The position numbers were made by a program, and so were the translations under genes. DNA of 24,695 nt, taken from a virus. The notes below the pieces were generated by a model, which saw only the letters and a program-made list of their open reading frames with translations, did no database searches and had not been told where the DNA came from. The stretch is taken from the IMG/VR virus record IMGVR_UViG_3300007539_000203, positions 1 through 24,695 of that record; one strand, 5' to 3'. This document shows, in pieces, positions 6,079-14,900 of this stretch. How positions within the stretch are numbered: the stretch's first letter is position 1; every line of letters begins with the position of its first letter.

Positions 6079-6753
6079 ATGTCACAAGATCATCAACGAT
6101 ATGAAGATGTGATCATTAAAGAAGTGACTAAAGTAGATGCTGGCGGTTGGGTCGGCATCCTTACTGAGGAACACGGTGAGATTAGATGTAAGTCTAATAT
6201 CAGAACAAAGCTTAAGTTAAAGAAGGGTTGGGAAGGCGACCTTACTGTATGGGTAAATCCTAAAGGCGGTACTGTGTGTGTAGCCTTTGACCAGAAAGCT
6301 TGGCAAGCTACAGGGGCAGATGCAAAACCGCATGGTCAATGGGAACTACTAGACAACTTAGAAGGCATTAATCCTTATGAGAAAGAAGGGTTTGTCTATA
6401 TGATTACCGAAAAGGCTACTGGAAAGAAGTATATTGGTAAGAAATCATATTGGAACTACAGTAAAGGTAAACGAGTAAGACAGTCTAACTGGAAAACATA
6501 TAGTTCTTCTGGTGTAGATACTGCTCAGAAGGTCTCGGATAACCCTGAGGAATTTGACTATCTTATCTTAGCTGAAGCACCCGATAAGTCTGGTTTAAAC
6601 TATCTTGAAATAGTTTGGCAAATTAAATTAGCGGCACTTACTACCGTAGATGAAAACGGTGAAAAGGTTTACTATAATAAGACACTTGGTAGTGAGAAAT
6701 GGATGTTAACTAAAGCGTTTATTGAGGAATATAATGCGAAATCCAATGTATAA
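6079..6753 (+). CDS. GIY-YIG endonuclease (SegE-like) with N-terminal beta-rich domain
   Basis: Residues about 100-205 of this 224-aa protein form a GIY-YIG nuclease: GFVYMI (Y107), KKYIGKK (Y118-I-G), KGKRVRQSNWKTYSSSG (the Arg-bearing helix), LNYLEIVW (E177, metal ligand) and YYNKTLG (N200). This matches the phage SegE-like GIY-YIG group. Residues 1-95 are beta-rich with Lys patches and may bind DNA; I do not recognise that domain. In T7 the equivalent neighbourhood holds endonuclease I (gp3), so this nuclease may serve host-DNA breakdown or junction resolution. A homing role is possible, but the gene is well integrated (ribosome site AGAGGA, tight spacing), which argues against recent invasion. 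Confidence 0.82.
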   Translation: MSQDHQRYEDVIIKEVTKVDAGGWVGILTEEHGEIRCKSNIRTKLKLKKGWEGDLTVWVNPKGGTVCVAFDQKAWQATGADAKPHGQWELLDNLEGINPYEKEGFVYMITEKATGKKYIGKKSYWNYSKGKRVRQSNWKTYSSSGVDTAQKVSDNPEEFDYLILAEAPDKSGLNYLEIVWQIKLAALTTVDENGEKVYYNKTLGSEKWMLTKAFIEEYNAKSNV

Positions 6754-6943
6754 TAAAGTACCACCACAACAAGTTATCAATGGAAAGAAAGCAGAACCAG
6801 AGGTAACTGACTATGATGAATACTTAGTTGATTGGTTGACTACTAAAGAAGAAAGACGAAAGAATATTACTAAGTCTAGTAAGACACGGCAGAAGAGAAG
6901 GGATAATCGATATGCCAAAGAAGAGCGATTATACGGAAAGTAA
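6734..6943 (+). CDS. Small basic unknown protein, 69 aa
   Basis: ATG 6734 is preferred (GAGGA seven bases upstream) over a TTG at 6722. The product begins MRNPMYNKVPPQQVINGKKA, has a short acidic centre (VTDYDEYLVDWL) and then a very basic tail (TKEERRKNITKSSKTRQKRR). It is overlapped by the nuclease end on one side and by the primase-helicase start on the other. The tail suggests nucleic-acid binding. No family recognised. Confidence 0.6.
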   Translation: MRNPMYNKVPPQQVINGKKAEPEVTDYDEYLVDWLTTKEERRKNITKSSKTRQKRRDNRYAKEERLYGK

Positions 6944-8567
6944 AGAAATTGGTAAGACTAAATGCCCTGCTTGTCCCTCGTCAGATGGCTTTGCTATGTA
7001 CGATGATGGGCATGGGTATTGTTTTGTTTGTAATCATTATGAAAAGAATATAGAAGAGGAAGAGGACATGGCTGTTGCAGCACCTCAAATTACAAGTCTA
7101 GAATTATTTGAGTCTCAGTTAGGTGACTATCGTGGTTGTCAAGAACGAGGCATTACTAAAACTATTTCAGAGCATTATGGTGTTAGAGCTACATATGATA
7201 GCGAGCGTAACATCACTGCTTTTAACTATCCTTACTATAAAGACAACGAACTGGTTGCCTATAAAGTAAGAACATTACCTAAACAATTTAAAACTGTAGG
7301 AGACTTTAAAGATGTCTGGCCTTTTGGTTGTCAAAGCTTTGGAATGGGGGGCAAACGACTCGTCATCACTGAAGGTGAATTCGATGCGATGTCCGTTGCA
7401 CAAGCCTCGTTGGATCACTATAATAAAATCTATCCTGTCATTTCTGTTGCGTCAGCAAGCAACCTCAAGAGTCTGTTGCAAGCAAGAGAATGGATCAGAT
7501 CATTCGAAGAAGTCGTATTGTTCTTTGACAATGACTCAGCAGGAAAGAAAGCAGTTAAAGATGCCGCAAATATTATCGGCATAGATAAAGTAAAGGTAGT
7601 TAGTACTACTGCTAAAGACCCTTGCGAACTTTATACTGCTGCAGGTCATCATGGTGTAATGCGTGTTATCTGGGATGCACAGCCATTTAGTCCTGCTGGT
7701 ATTGTAGTAGGCCACGAGCCTGTATGGGAACAGTATCTTGCTAGGCGTTCTACTGAGTCTGTTGCTTATCCTGATTGTCTAGCAGGCATCAATGATAAGA
7801 CTAAGGGTATGCGCTTCGGTGAGATTACTCTGTTTACTAGTGGTACTGGTAGCGGTAAATCTACAGTCATTAAAGAAATTGTACTTGATTTATTAGATAA
7901 GACTGATAATAAAGTCGGCATGATTTCTCTTGAAGAATCTGTTGGTGATACAGCAGAAAAGTTTATTCAGATGAAGTTACAACGTAACCTACAAGAGTAT
8001 GATGTGTCTCTTGAAGAACAGGAGGAAGCAAGTCGTGCAGTATTCGGAACAGAACAGCTTGTATTACTCGATCATCAAGGCTCTGTTGGTGATGAGTCTC
8101 TTATTGATAAAATTGAATATATGGCTCTCATGGGGTGCAAGTACCTTATTCTTGACCATATTACAATTGCTGTATCAGAAGGAGCAGAGGGTTACACTGG
8201 TAACGAAGCCATTGATAAAGTCATGTCAGATCTTCTTAAGCTTACTAAGAAGCACAACATATGGCTTGGAGTCATCTCTCACTTGCGTAAAGTTCAAGGG
8301 GGCGGTTCGACCTTTGAGCAAGGTAAACTTCCTAGCATGGATGACATCAAAGGTAGTGGTTCAATCAAACAGATTTCATTTGATATCATTGGATTCGCTA
8401 GAGACATGGCTAACGAAAACGAAGAAATCAGAAACACAATTAACTTTATTGTGCTTAAATCTAGGTTTACAGGTAAGACTGGTCCCGCTGGACATGCCAA
8501 GTATAACCACGATACAACTCGATTAAAGTACCATGATGAACATGCTATTGACTTTGAGGTAATGTAA
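6912..8567 (+). CDS. Primase-helicase (T7 gp4-like)
   Basis: The 551-aa protein has three modules in T7 gp4 order. The zinc-binding domain is KCPAC (C18, C21) with CFVC (C37, C40). The TOPRIM primase core is VITEGEFDAM (E154) with LFFDNDSAG (D206, D208). A DnaB-type helicase follows: Walker A SGTGSGKST at residues 310-318, catalytic Glu in ISLEES, Walker B region YLILDHITIAV, then a SHLRKVQGGG segment. It unwinds DNA at the fork and makes RNA primers for the polymerase. AAGGG lies upstream of the ATG. An internal start at residue 53 may yield a helicase-only form. Confidence 0.95.
   Translation: MPKKSDYTESKEIGKTKCPACPSSDGFAMYDDGHGYCFVCNHYEKNIEEEEDMAVAAPQITSLELFESQLGDYRGCQERGITKTISEHYGVRATYDSERNITAFNYPYYKDNELVAYKVRTLPKQFKTVGDFKDVWPFGCQSFGMGGKRLVITEGEFDAMSVAQASLDHYNKIYPVISVASASNLKSLLQAREWIRSFEEVVLFFDNDSAGKKAVKDAANIIGIDKVKVVSTTAKDPCELYTAAGHHGVMRVIWDAQPFSPAGIVVGHEPVWEQYLARRSTESVAYPDCLAGINDKTKGMRFGEITLFTSGTGSGKSTVIKEIVLDLLDKTDNKVGMISLEESVGDTAEKFIQMKLQRNLQEYDVSLEEQEEASRAVFGTEQLVLLDHQGSVGDESLIDKIEYMALMGCKYLILDHITIAVSEGAEGYTGNEAIDKVMSDLLKLTKKHNIWLGVISHLRKVQGGGSTFEQGKLPSMDDIKGSGSIKQISFDIIGFARDMANENEEIRNTINFIVLKSRFTGKTGPAGHAKYNHDTTRLKYHDEHAIDFEVM
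7052..7070 (+). promoter_or_regulatory. Candidate internal ribosome binding site and start inside primase-helicase
   Basis: Purine-rich AGAAGAGGAAGAGGAC directly precedes an in-frame ATG at 7068, codon 53, just after the zinc-binding domain. Initiation here would give a 499-aa protein lacking C18/C21/C37/C40. T7 makes its short gp4B form from an internal start at codon 64. The site also encodes a run of Glu residues, so the purine bias may be only coding. Confidence 0.45.
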
Positions 8568-8737
8568 TGGAAACAGAACTTATTTGTAAGTTGGGAATGG
8601 CTCAACAAGAAATTCAAATTCTTAAACAAAGAAATACAGAATTAATCTCTGAACGTAATAAATATCGCAGTCAAGCTCTTATGCGTGCAAATAAAATAGA
8701 GCTATTAGAGAAACAACTAGAACAGGCTTATGAGTAA
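8567..8737 (+). CDS. Small coiled-coil protein, 56 aa
   Basis: The ATG shares its A with the primase-helicase stop (TAATG). The product is nearly all charged helix: METELICKLGMAQQEIQILK, then QRNTELISERNKYRSQ and a leucine-rich end (IELLEKQLEQAYE). Heptad-like spacing suggests a coiled-coil dimer. It also ends in a TAATG junction with the next gene. Function unknown. Confidence 0.6.
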   Translation: METELICKLGMAQQEIQILKQRNTELISERNKYRSQALMRANKIELLEKQLEQAYE

Positions 8738-8853
8738 TGGCAAAGAAAGTAACTAATGATTCAATGTACTTCCAGTTAAAGGATAGGAAGCGTACTACCT
8801 TTACAGGAAAGAAATATAAAACACGTAAAAAATATCGAGGACAAGGTCGATAG
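8737..8853 (+). CDS. Very basic peptide, 38 aa
   Basis: The ATG at 8737 shares a base with the preceding stop. Fourteen of 38 residues are Lys or Arg, including FTGKKYKTRKKYRGQGR at the end. Such a peptide would bind nucleic acid or acidic proteins. The tight TAATG coupling on its 5' side and the well-spaced gene after it support it as real. No family recognised. Confidence 0.5.
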   Translation: MAKKVTNDSMYFQLKDRKRTTFTGKKYKTRKKYRGQGR

Positions 8854-8862
8854 GAGATTACA

Positions 8863-9300
8863 ATGGACTCAATAAAGCAAGCTCGTTATGACAGTATGTA
8901 TATGGATATTGCCGAACGAGTAAGTGAGATGTCATATGATATAGAAACTAAAGTTGGAGCTATTATTGTCAAAGATGGAAACATTATTTCGATGGGCTGG
9001 AACGGAACTCCTTCTGGCTTTGATAACGATTGTAAGCATCCTAGTACTGGGGCTACTCTATCTACTGTTATTCATGCTGAAGCTAATGCTATCTGCAAGC
9101 TGGCTCGTACTGGAGGCAACGGATCTGATGCCACACTGTACACTACGCTCTCGCCTTGTATGGAATGTACTAAACTTATCCTGCAATCTGGGATCAGTGA
9201 AGTTGTCATTGTTAAAGCAGATGAGCGATATATGGAAGGATATAAAATCCTCAAGGACAAGGAGATGATTAGACTATGCAAGTCCACTTCCAAGAAATAG
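8863..9300 (+). CDS. dCMP deaminase-type zinc deaminase
   Basis: The 145-aa protein is a cytidine/deoxycytidylate deaminase family member. KVGAIIVKDG and SMGWNGTPSGF form the nucleotide site, VIHAEANAI carries zinc ligand H71 and catalytic E73, and LSPCMECTKLI carries zinc ligands C99 and C102. Overall layout and length match dCMP deaminases, which convert dCMP to dUMP as substrate for thymidylate synthesis. No thymidylate synthase is in the window. AGGAGA lies about seven bases before the ATG. A related ComEB or general deaminase specificity cannot be excluded. Confidence 0.9.
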   Translation: MDSIKQARYDSMYMDIAERVSEMSYDIETKVGAIIVKDGNIISMGWNGTPSGFDNDCKHPSTGATLSTVIHAEANAICKLARTGGNGSDATLYTTLSPCMECTKLILQSGISEVVIVKADERYMEGYKILKDKEMIRLCKSTSKK

Positions 9301-9536
9301 AAGGTGACCCTGACCATGTTGCATGGGTTCAGTGTGAGCCTGAAGACCTCGATGAGGTAAGAACAATATTTCCTGTCGAAAAATATGAAATTTTAGTCGG
9401 AATTAAAACAAACTACGATCCGCTTACTTGTGATATAAATACACTACATAACCCCCCTGCCCCTACCTGGGGCGTAGATGTAAGAAAGAGGACTGATGGA
9501 AGATATACGACAATACCTACTAACAAAGATTCGTAG
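9276..9536 (+). CDS. Unknown protein upstream of RNA polymerase, 86 aa
   Basis: The ATG at 9276 lies inside the deaminase gene, with AAGGAG upstream at a long spacing of about 12 bases, and the stop lies 40 bases inside the RNA polymerase gene. The product begins MQVHFQEIEGDPDHVAWVQC, is acidic in the first half and rich in Pro and Thr at the end (LHNPPAPTWGVDVRKR). No motif recognised. Long overlaps at both ends and uncertain ribosome spacing keep confidence moderate. Confidence 0.5.
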   Translation: MQVHFQEIEGDPDHVAWVQCEPEDLDEVRTIFPVEKYEILVGIKTNYDPLTCDINTLHNPPAPTWGVDVRKRTDGRYTTIPTNKDS

Positions 9537-11613
9537 TGAGGATCTTGGCGTAAAACCTAGACGTAACCTTCAGCTTATGCGTATGATTGATACTGATGGT
9601 GTAGATATGCTTGACTTCTTAATTGAAGACATGATTATCTATGCTCGAAAGTATATTCAGCGTTGCTTTAAACGAAGTAAAGTTGAAGGCGAAACACCTA
9701 TTACTCAGGCTTCAATGGCAATTGGTAAATACATTGTCGAAGGCTGGGATAGTAGTAATGTAAACTTCAGAGATCATATTAGAGTTGGTGATCTCGTTAT
9801 CGAAGGCTTTGTTATGTGTAGCTACCTGACTATCAGTGTAGGGCATATGAAAAGCCGTAAGCCAGTTACTATTCATGCCACCTCTAAATGGGGTGAAATG
9901 GAAATTGTAGCTGGTAAAACTGTTTGTATCAGTGAAGATGCAATACCACCTATTACAAGTCTTATCCAAAATAACGGTAAAAGCGTTATCAAGACTTGGG
10001 ATAAGTCTAAGGAATACTTATTTCTTAAACACAAGGATGCACCCTTTGTCAAGGCAATTGATAAGCTACAATCAACTCGCTTTAAAGTAAATCAAGCAGT
10101 ACACCAAGCTATCCTAGATAACTGGGATATGTTTATCAAGACTGAGACATTCAAAGGTGAAGACAAGAAAGAGAACGATAAGCTATATCAGCGTCAAGCC
10201 TCAAAGAATAGAGAAGTAAAAGAGATAATGGCTACTGCAGGTAAGTGGCTACATAAAGAGTTTTATTTCTACATTGACGCAGATTATCGTGGTAGGCTTT
10301 ACTATAGCGAACCCTTCTTTAACTTTCAAGGGTCTGATATAGCACGAGGACAACTCTTGTTTGCCAAAGGTAAACTATTTGATGAACAAGCTAGCTTCTG
10401 GTTAGCTGTTCATACTGCTTGTTGTTATAATCAGTCTTATACCATTGATGAGATACCTGAATGGGTCACTGCTGATTATCGTTCTGTACTTGAAGAAGAA
10501 GGTCTTGATACTATTTCAGTAGACAAGATGACGCTTGAAGACAGGGCTATGTGGACTCAGCAGAACATCAATATTCTTATTGAAGCAGGTAGAACAGGTT
10601 TCTTATTTGAAGAAGCTGAAAAGAGTATTTCATTACTGGCTTGCTGTATTGAATGGTATAACTATTCAACAGCAGAAGGTGACTACTATACTCACTTACC
10701 TGTGCCTATTGACGGTGCTAACAATGGATGGCAACATCTTGGTGCTATGTCTAAAGATAATAAGACAGGTAGCTTAGTCGGTCTTGTACCTACTGAGATA
10801 CAGAATGACTTCTATGTTCAGATAGCTAAAAGGCTTACTGAGCGTATGCCTGAATGGTTCTCTGAGAGAGATATACCCATGAAGCATATTAGGAAGGGTA
10901 TTGCTAAGCGTGCTGCTATGACTAGAGCTTATAGCTGTGGTCAAAAGAAAATGGCTGAGTCAATGTACTCTGACTGTTATCAGTATGGTTATACCAAAGA
11001 CTATGACATTAGCGAGTACGACTGTATTGATCTCAGCGGTCAGATAATCAAAGCCATTGAAGAAGTCTGTCCAGGTCCATTGACAACAATGAAATATCTC
11101 CAGCGTCTTGCTGACCAAGAGATAACTAATTGGATGGGCTTGTATGGTACTGATAGAGGACATGGCATTGAATGGACAACCCCTTCAGGCTTTCCTGTTA
11201 TCTATGAGTGCTACCGTACTAGACCTGCGAAGGTAGACTGCTACGGGTTTAATACCCCTGATGGTGAGATACGCTTTAAGCATGTCATCAGAGAACAAAC
11301 AGATATCCCTGATAGGCGTGGCTTTATGTGCGGTATCAGCCCTAACTTTGTTCATAGCATGGATGCTAGTCACATGGCACTTGTAATTGCTAATTGGCAT
11401 GAAGACTTTGGTGCTGTGCATGATTCATTTAGTACTTATGCTACTGATGTAGAGCCGCTTATGGAAGTCACTCGCACCACCTTTGTTGATATGTACGACA
11501 AAGAAAACTTCTATGAGTCAATTCCATTTGGCAAAGGCTTTAATGGAACTCAACCAACTATAGGCAACCTCGATGTTAAACAGGTTGTTAACTCAAATTA
11601 CTTCTTCTGTTAG
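9496..11613 (+). CDS. T7-like single-subunit RNA polymerase
   Basis: The 705-aa protein has every motif of the T7 RNAP family: DADYRGRLYY (D263, R267), motif A VPIDGANNGWQH (D406), motif B KGIAKRAAMTRAYS (K467, K471, M475, Y479), SPNFVHSMDASH, motif C AVHDSFSTY (H642-D643), and an aromatic C-terminal foot NYFFC comparable to T7 FAFA. It is about 180 aa shorter than T7 RNAP, mostly at the N-terminus, so promoter-contacting parts are reduced. It would transcribe phage genes from its own promoters. AGAGGA lies just before the ATG. Unlike T7, where RNAP is gene 1 and early, here it is nearly last in the replication block. Confidence 0.96.
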   Translation: MEDIRQYLLTKIRSEDLGVKPRRNLQLMRMIDTDGVDMLDFLIEDMIIYARKYIQRCFKRSKVEGETPITQASMAIGKYIVEGWDSSNVNFRDHIRVGDLVIEGFVMCSYLTISVGHMKSRKPVTIHATSKWGEMEIVAGKTVCISEDAIPPITSLIQNNGKSVIKTWDKSKEYLFLKHKDAPFVKAIDKLQSTRFKVNQAVHQAILDNWDMFIKTETFKGEDKKENDKLYQRQASKNREVKEIMATAGKWLHKEFYFYIDADYRGRLYYSEPFFNFQGSDIARGQLLFAKGKLFDEQASFWLAVHTACCYNQSYTIDEIPEWVTADYRSVLEEEGLDTISVDKMTLEDRAMWTQQNINILIEAGRTGFLFEEAEKSISLLACCIEWYNYSTAEGDYYTHLPVPIDGANNGWQHLGAMSKDNKTGSLVGLVPTEIQNDFYVQIAKRLTERMPEWFSERDIPMKHIRKGIAKRAAMTRAYSCGQKKMAESMYSDCYQYGYTKDYDISEYDCIDLSGQIIKAIEEVCPGPLTTMKYLQRLADQEITNWMGLYGTDRGHGIEWTTPSGFPVIYECYRTRPAKVDCYGFNTPDGEIRFKHVIREQTDIPDRRGFMCGISPNFVHSMDASHMALVIANWHEDFGAVHDSFSTYATDVEPLMEVTRTTFVDMYDKENFYESIPFGKGFNGTQPTIGNLDVKQVVNSNYFFC

Positions 11614-11622
11614 GAGGTTACT

Positions 11623-11874
11623 ATGGCAGAAAATAAAAACTGGCTTGCCCAAAGAGGGCATGATATTAACGATAATGATTATAAAGCATTAGGTATTAGC
11701 GAAGATACCATTGCTAATGGCAATTTTAATCGTGAAATGTTAGACCTTGTTCATCAGCAAAACATGGCTGGCTACATGAAGCAAGGTATGTCTGAAAAAG
11801 CAGCAAGGCTTAAAGCAGACAAGCAAAGAAGTCAGGCAATTAAAGCAGCAAAGGCTAATGGTCTTAAAATGTAA
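11623..11874 (+). CDS. Small helical unknown protein, 83 aa
   Basis: AGGAGG lies about seven bases before the ATG, a strong site, and the gene follows RNA polymerase by nine bases. The product begins MAENKNWLAQRGHDINDNDY, is mostly helical, and ends basic (KAARLKADKQRSQAIKAAKA). It is the last gene before the convergent terminator. No family recognised; the position invites a guess of RNAP regulator, without evidence. Confidence 0.7.
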   Translation: MAENKNWLAQRGHDINDNDYKALGISEDTIANGNFNREMLDLVHQQNMAGYMKQGMSEKAARLKADKQRSQAIKAAKANGLKM

Positions 11875-11876
11875 AT

Positions 11877-11929
11877 AAAAAACCCCACAAGGTTTCCATA
11901 TAGGATTCCCTGTGGGGTATTTTTTTTTT
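11877..11929. terminator. Bidirectional intrinsic terminator between convergent gene blocks
   Basis: ACCCCACA at 11882-11889 pairs with TGTGGGGT at 11911-11918. A ten-T run follows on the + strand (11920-11929), and A6 at 11877-11882 gives T6 on the - strand. The inner region GGTTTCCATATAGGATTCC can pair further. It ends both the + replication block and the - virion block. Confidence 0.93.
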
Positions 11930-14900
11930 ATGAGAATTGATTGATAAACTCATTCATCATTTCTTCAGCAACTGCTTTGTTATTCCGTACTTTCTTTTCA
12001 AACTTCTCTAAGTCTTGACGTATTTGCAAGGCTTCAATTGAGTCTAAAAACATTCTAAGAAATACTTTTGGTGAAACAATATGATGTTGAGGTGGAAATC
12101 TAAGATTAAAGCTAGTATCATATTGCGCTATAGTAGCAACTTTATCATACGCATTTTTCTTTTTATCATCCATTTCTTTTTGAGCAGAACCTTCTGCTGC
12201 AGTACCAAACCTTTCATCACCAATAATAGTAAAACTATTTTCAATGGCTGTTCTAGGTTTAGTAATAAACTCACCGATCATACGGTACTCACCTTGCATT
12301 CCAATGTCAAAGCCTGTTCCGTTTTTAGTTTTACGCTCAACTTCTTTTTTAACTGATTTAATAAGATCATTAAACGCTTCAACTTCTTTACGAACCATAT
12401 TATACTTCTTATTAACAATTTTAAATTGCTTATTAGCTGTATCTCTAAGATCAGCAAAAGTAGCTGCATCTCCCATGAATGCATCATAAACTTGCATCAT
12501 TAGCTGTCCATTTCTGCGCTTACCTACTTCAGCTACTGTAGCCTGGGCAATTGTAGCGTCAATATTTTGAGTAGCATTAACAGCCATTTGATTTCGTAGT
12601 TTACTTCCTGTTCCTGGATTGCTTCTTGAGTTATCTCTTAGTCTACGAGCATCTGCTTTTGCTTGGGCTGAAGGAATATTACGTGCAAGTCCTACAGTCA
12701 TTGTACTTTGACGTAATGGTTCGCCTGCTCTTTGAACTCCAGGTTGTTTCCTAAAGTCTTCTGCAAGCTGAATAATTTCTGCACCAGTTTCTACTCGCTC
12801 CCATCCACCTGATTGAATCAGATAGCCGTTAGCTCCTTCTGTTTGGTTAATTTGATTAGCAAAATTAAAAGCATATCCTACACGAGACATAATTTTACCA
12901 TGCTCAAACGCACCACCAAGCCTATGTTTAAGACCAAAAGCTATTTGATCTTGTAAGAATTTAACTGCCTCATCTCTTTCAAAATTAGCAAACATAGTTC
13001 TATTAGTAACATAAAACTCTTCAGCAGTATCTTCGTGCAAGTTAGGGTCTTTACCATAGATACTAGTCATAATAGGAATCTTTAACAATTCTTTGCGCTT
13101 GCCTGCAGCCTTAATGTTTGCAACTAGCTCTTGCTCCTTCTGACCGTATCCTGCCATAACATTTTGTTCGATAGAGTCAAACACTTCATCTCGAATATCT
13201 TGCTCAAGGTCATCTGCGCTAGAGTAAATAACACCACCTCGACTAAGAATATTAATCAAACCCATTTGCATAGCTTGAATAACAGCACCATTAGAGTTAC
13301 CGTCAACTTCTGCTTTAACACGAGTAATAAACTCTTGATTAGGGCTTGTAGGATCTATGCGGTTATATCTTCCTAGCTCATATAAAGCATCTAATGCAAA
13401 ATAAAAACCATCTTTACCCATTTTATCTAGATGATTAAGGGTTGTAGTACTTAATGATTCTTCAAGAGAAGGGACAAGACCTTGCTGAATTGCAGTTTGA
13501 AGTGCAGAAGCAGGATCATCTGGTAAATCCATTTGTTTAGCAACACCACCTACACGATCCATGTAGTTCATTACATCTGCAGCCATGTTGTCAAACATTG
13601 CTCTTTGCGAATTAAATAAAGCAATTTGATCTGCAGGAAGTTTCTTGTCTGCCTTTTCAACAAGTGATCTTGCAAGAACTCCAAAGAAACCTTTTTCTAA
13701 AGTAGAGCCAGAGCCTTTTCTAAACTTAACAGGTTGCGCTCCATCAACAAGGAAACGAGCTACTTTGTCTGCTTGATAATTAAGCTCAGTATTACTAATC
13801 ATCATACGAGATGAATTATTAATAGCTGTATAACCATAGTAGAAAGAAGTACCAATACGATTAGCACCATCCGCTAATGTTTCTGCACGCAAATTATAAT
13901 GAATCTGTTGAATTCTTCTTGCTTGATTAAATGCCTCATCTCTAAGTTTCTTTTCTACTTCTTGACGAGTAGGCCGATATCCCTGTGGAAAAAACTTTCC
14001 AAGAGATAAAACACCGTTATCAAAATCAAAAAGAAAACGCTCATACAATTCATTAGTTTTATCTTCAAGATATTTAGGGTCTTGCTTAGTGTATTTAGCA
14101 AACAATCCTGTGTTATTCATAGTGGCACTAGCCATAACCCCTGCAAAAAGAGTTACTTTATGCGGAGAAATAGTGTGTGCTACTTTAGATAACGCAGATA
14201 TACCTTCTTTTACTTTTTTAGTAAGGCGATTAGGTACTACTTGTCTAGTAATTTCATTTTGAGTATAACCAGATTCACTAATTAAAATACCTTCTGCAGT
14301 TGGAACAAGAGAAACAGGACGCTCATGCCCTTTTAGGCCAAGCTCTTTAAGCAAAGCTCGCCTTAACCGAGGCACTTGATGCGCACCTGCATCGCTAACT
14401 ACATAAGTGTACTTAGGCTTTTTATTACCTGACGGATCAGGTACAGCAATAGTATTAATCCAATTAAACATTGGACTATCAGCAAACCCTTGAAGGATCA
14501 CTTGACCAAGAACATCTTTTTCATCTGAAGTTAATCGAGACTTATATCCTGGACCTTTAATTTCTCCTGTAAAAGAACTTGCATCAATGTCGCCTGAATG
14601 AAATAACATCTGTTCAATACGGTCAGCTACTGCACGACCAAAAACAGTCCGATCCATAGCATTATCATGTAACCTTTCAGATGCTACTTTATCAATTTCA
14701 GTAGACTGTAAGTTAAGACGATTACCTAGCTCCATTAATACAGCAAGGTAGGCAGTTGCTCCAAATGCTGATTTAATTTCTGAGTTAGGATCAGCATCAT
14801 TTTCAGCCATACCTAGTTTATCTGTTGACTTAACAATATACTGAAAGGTATCTGCATTTTGTCTAATGATATCTTGCGCTCGTGCTACATTACCAATTTC

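Noticed and set aside
7999-8526. A 175-codon + strand open frame inside the primase-helicase gene
   Set aside because: It lies wholly inside a gene with clear helicase motifs, has no ribosome binding site, and its product is a Leu/Ser-rich shadow composition.
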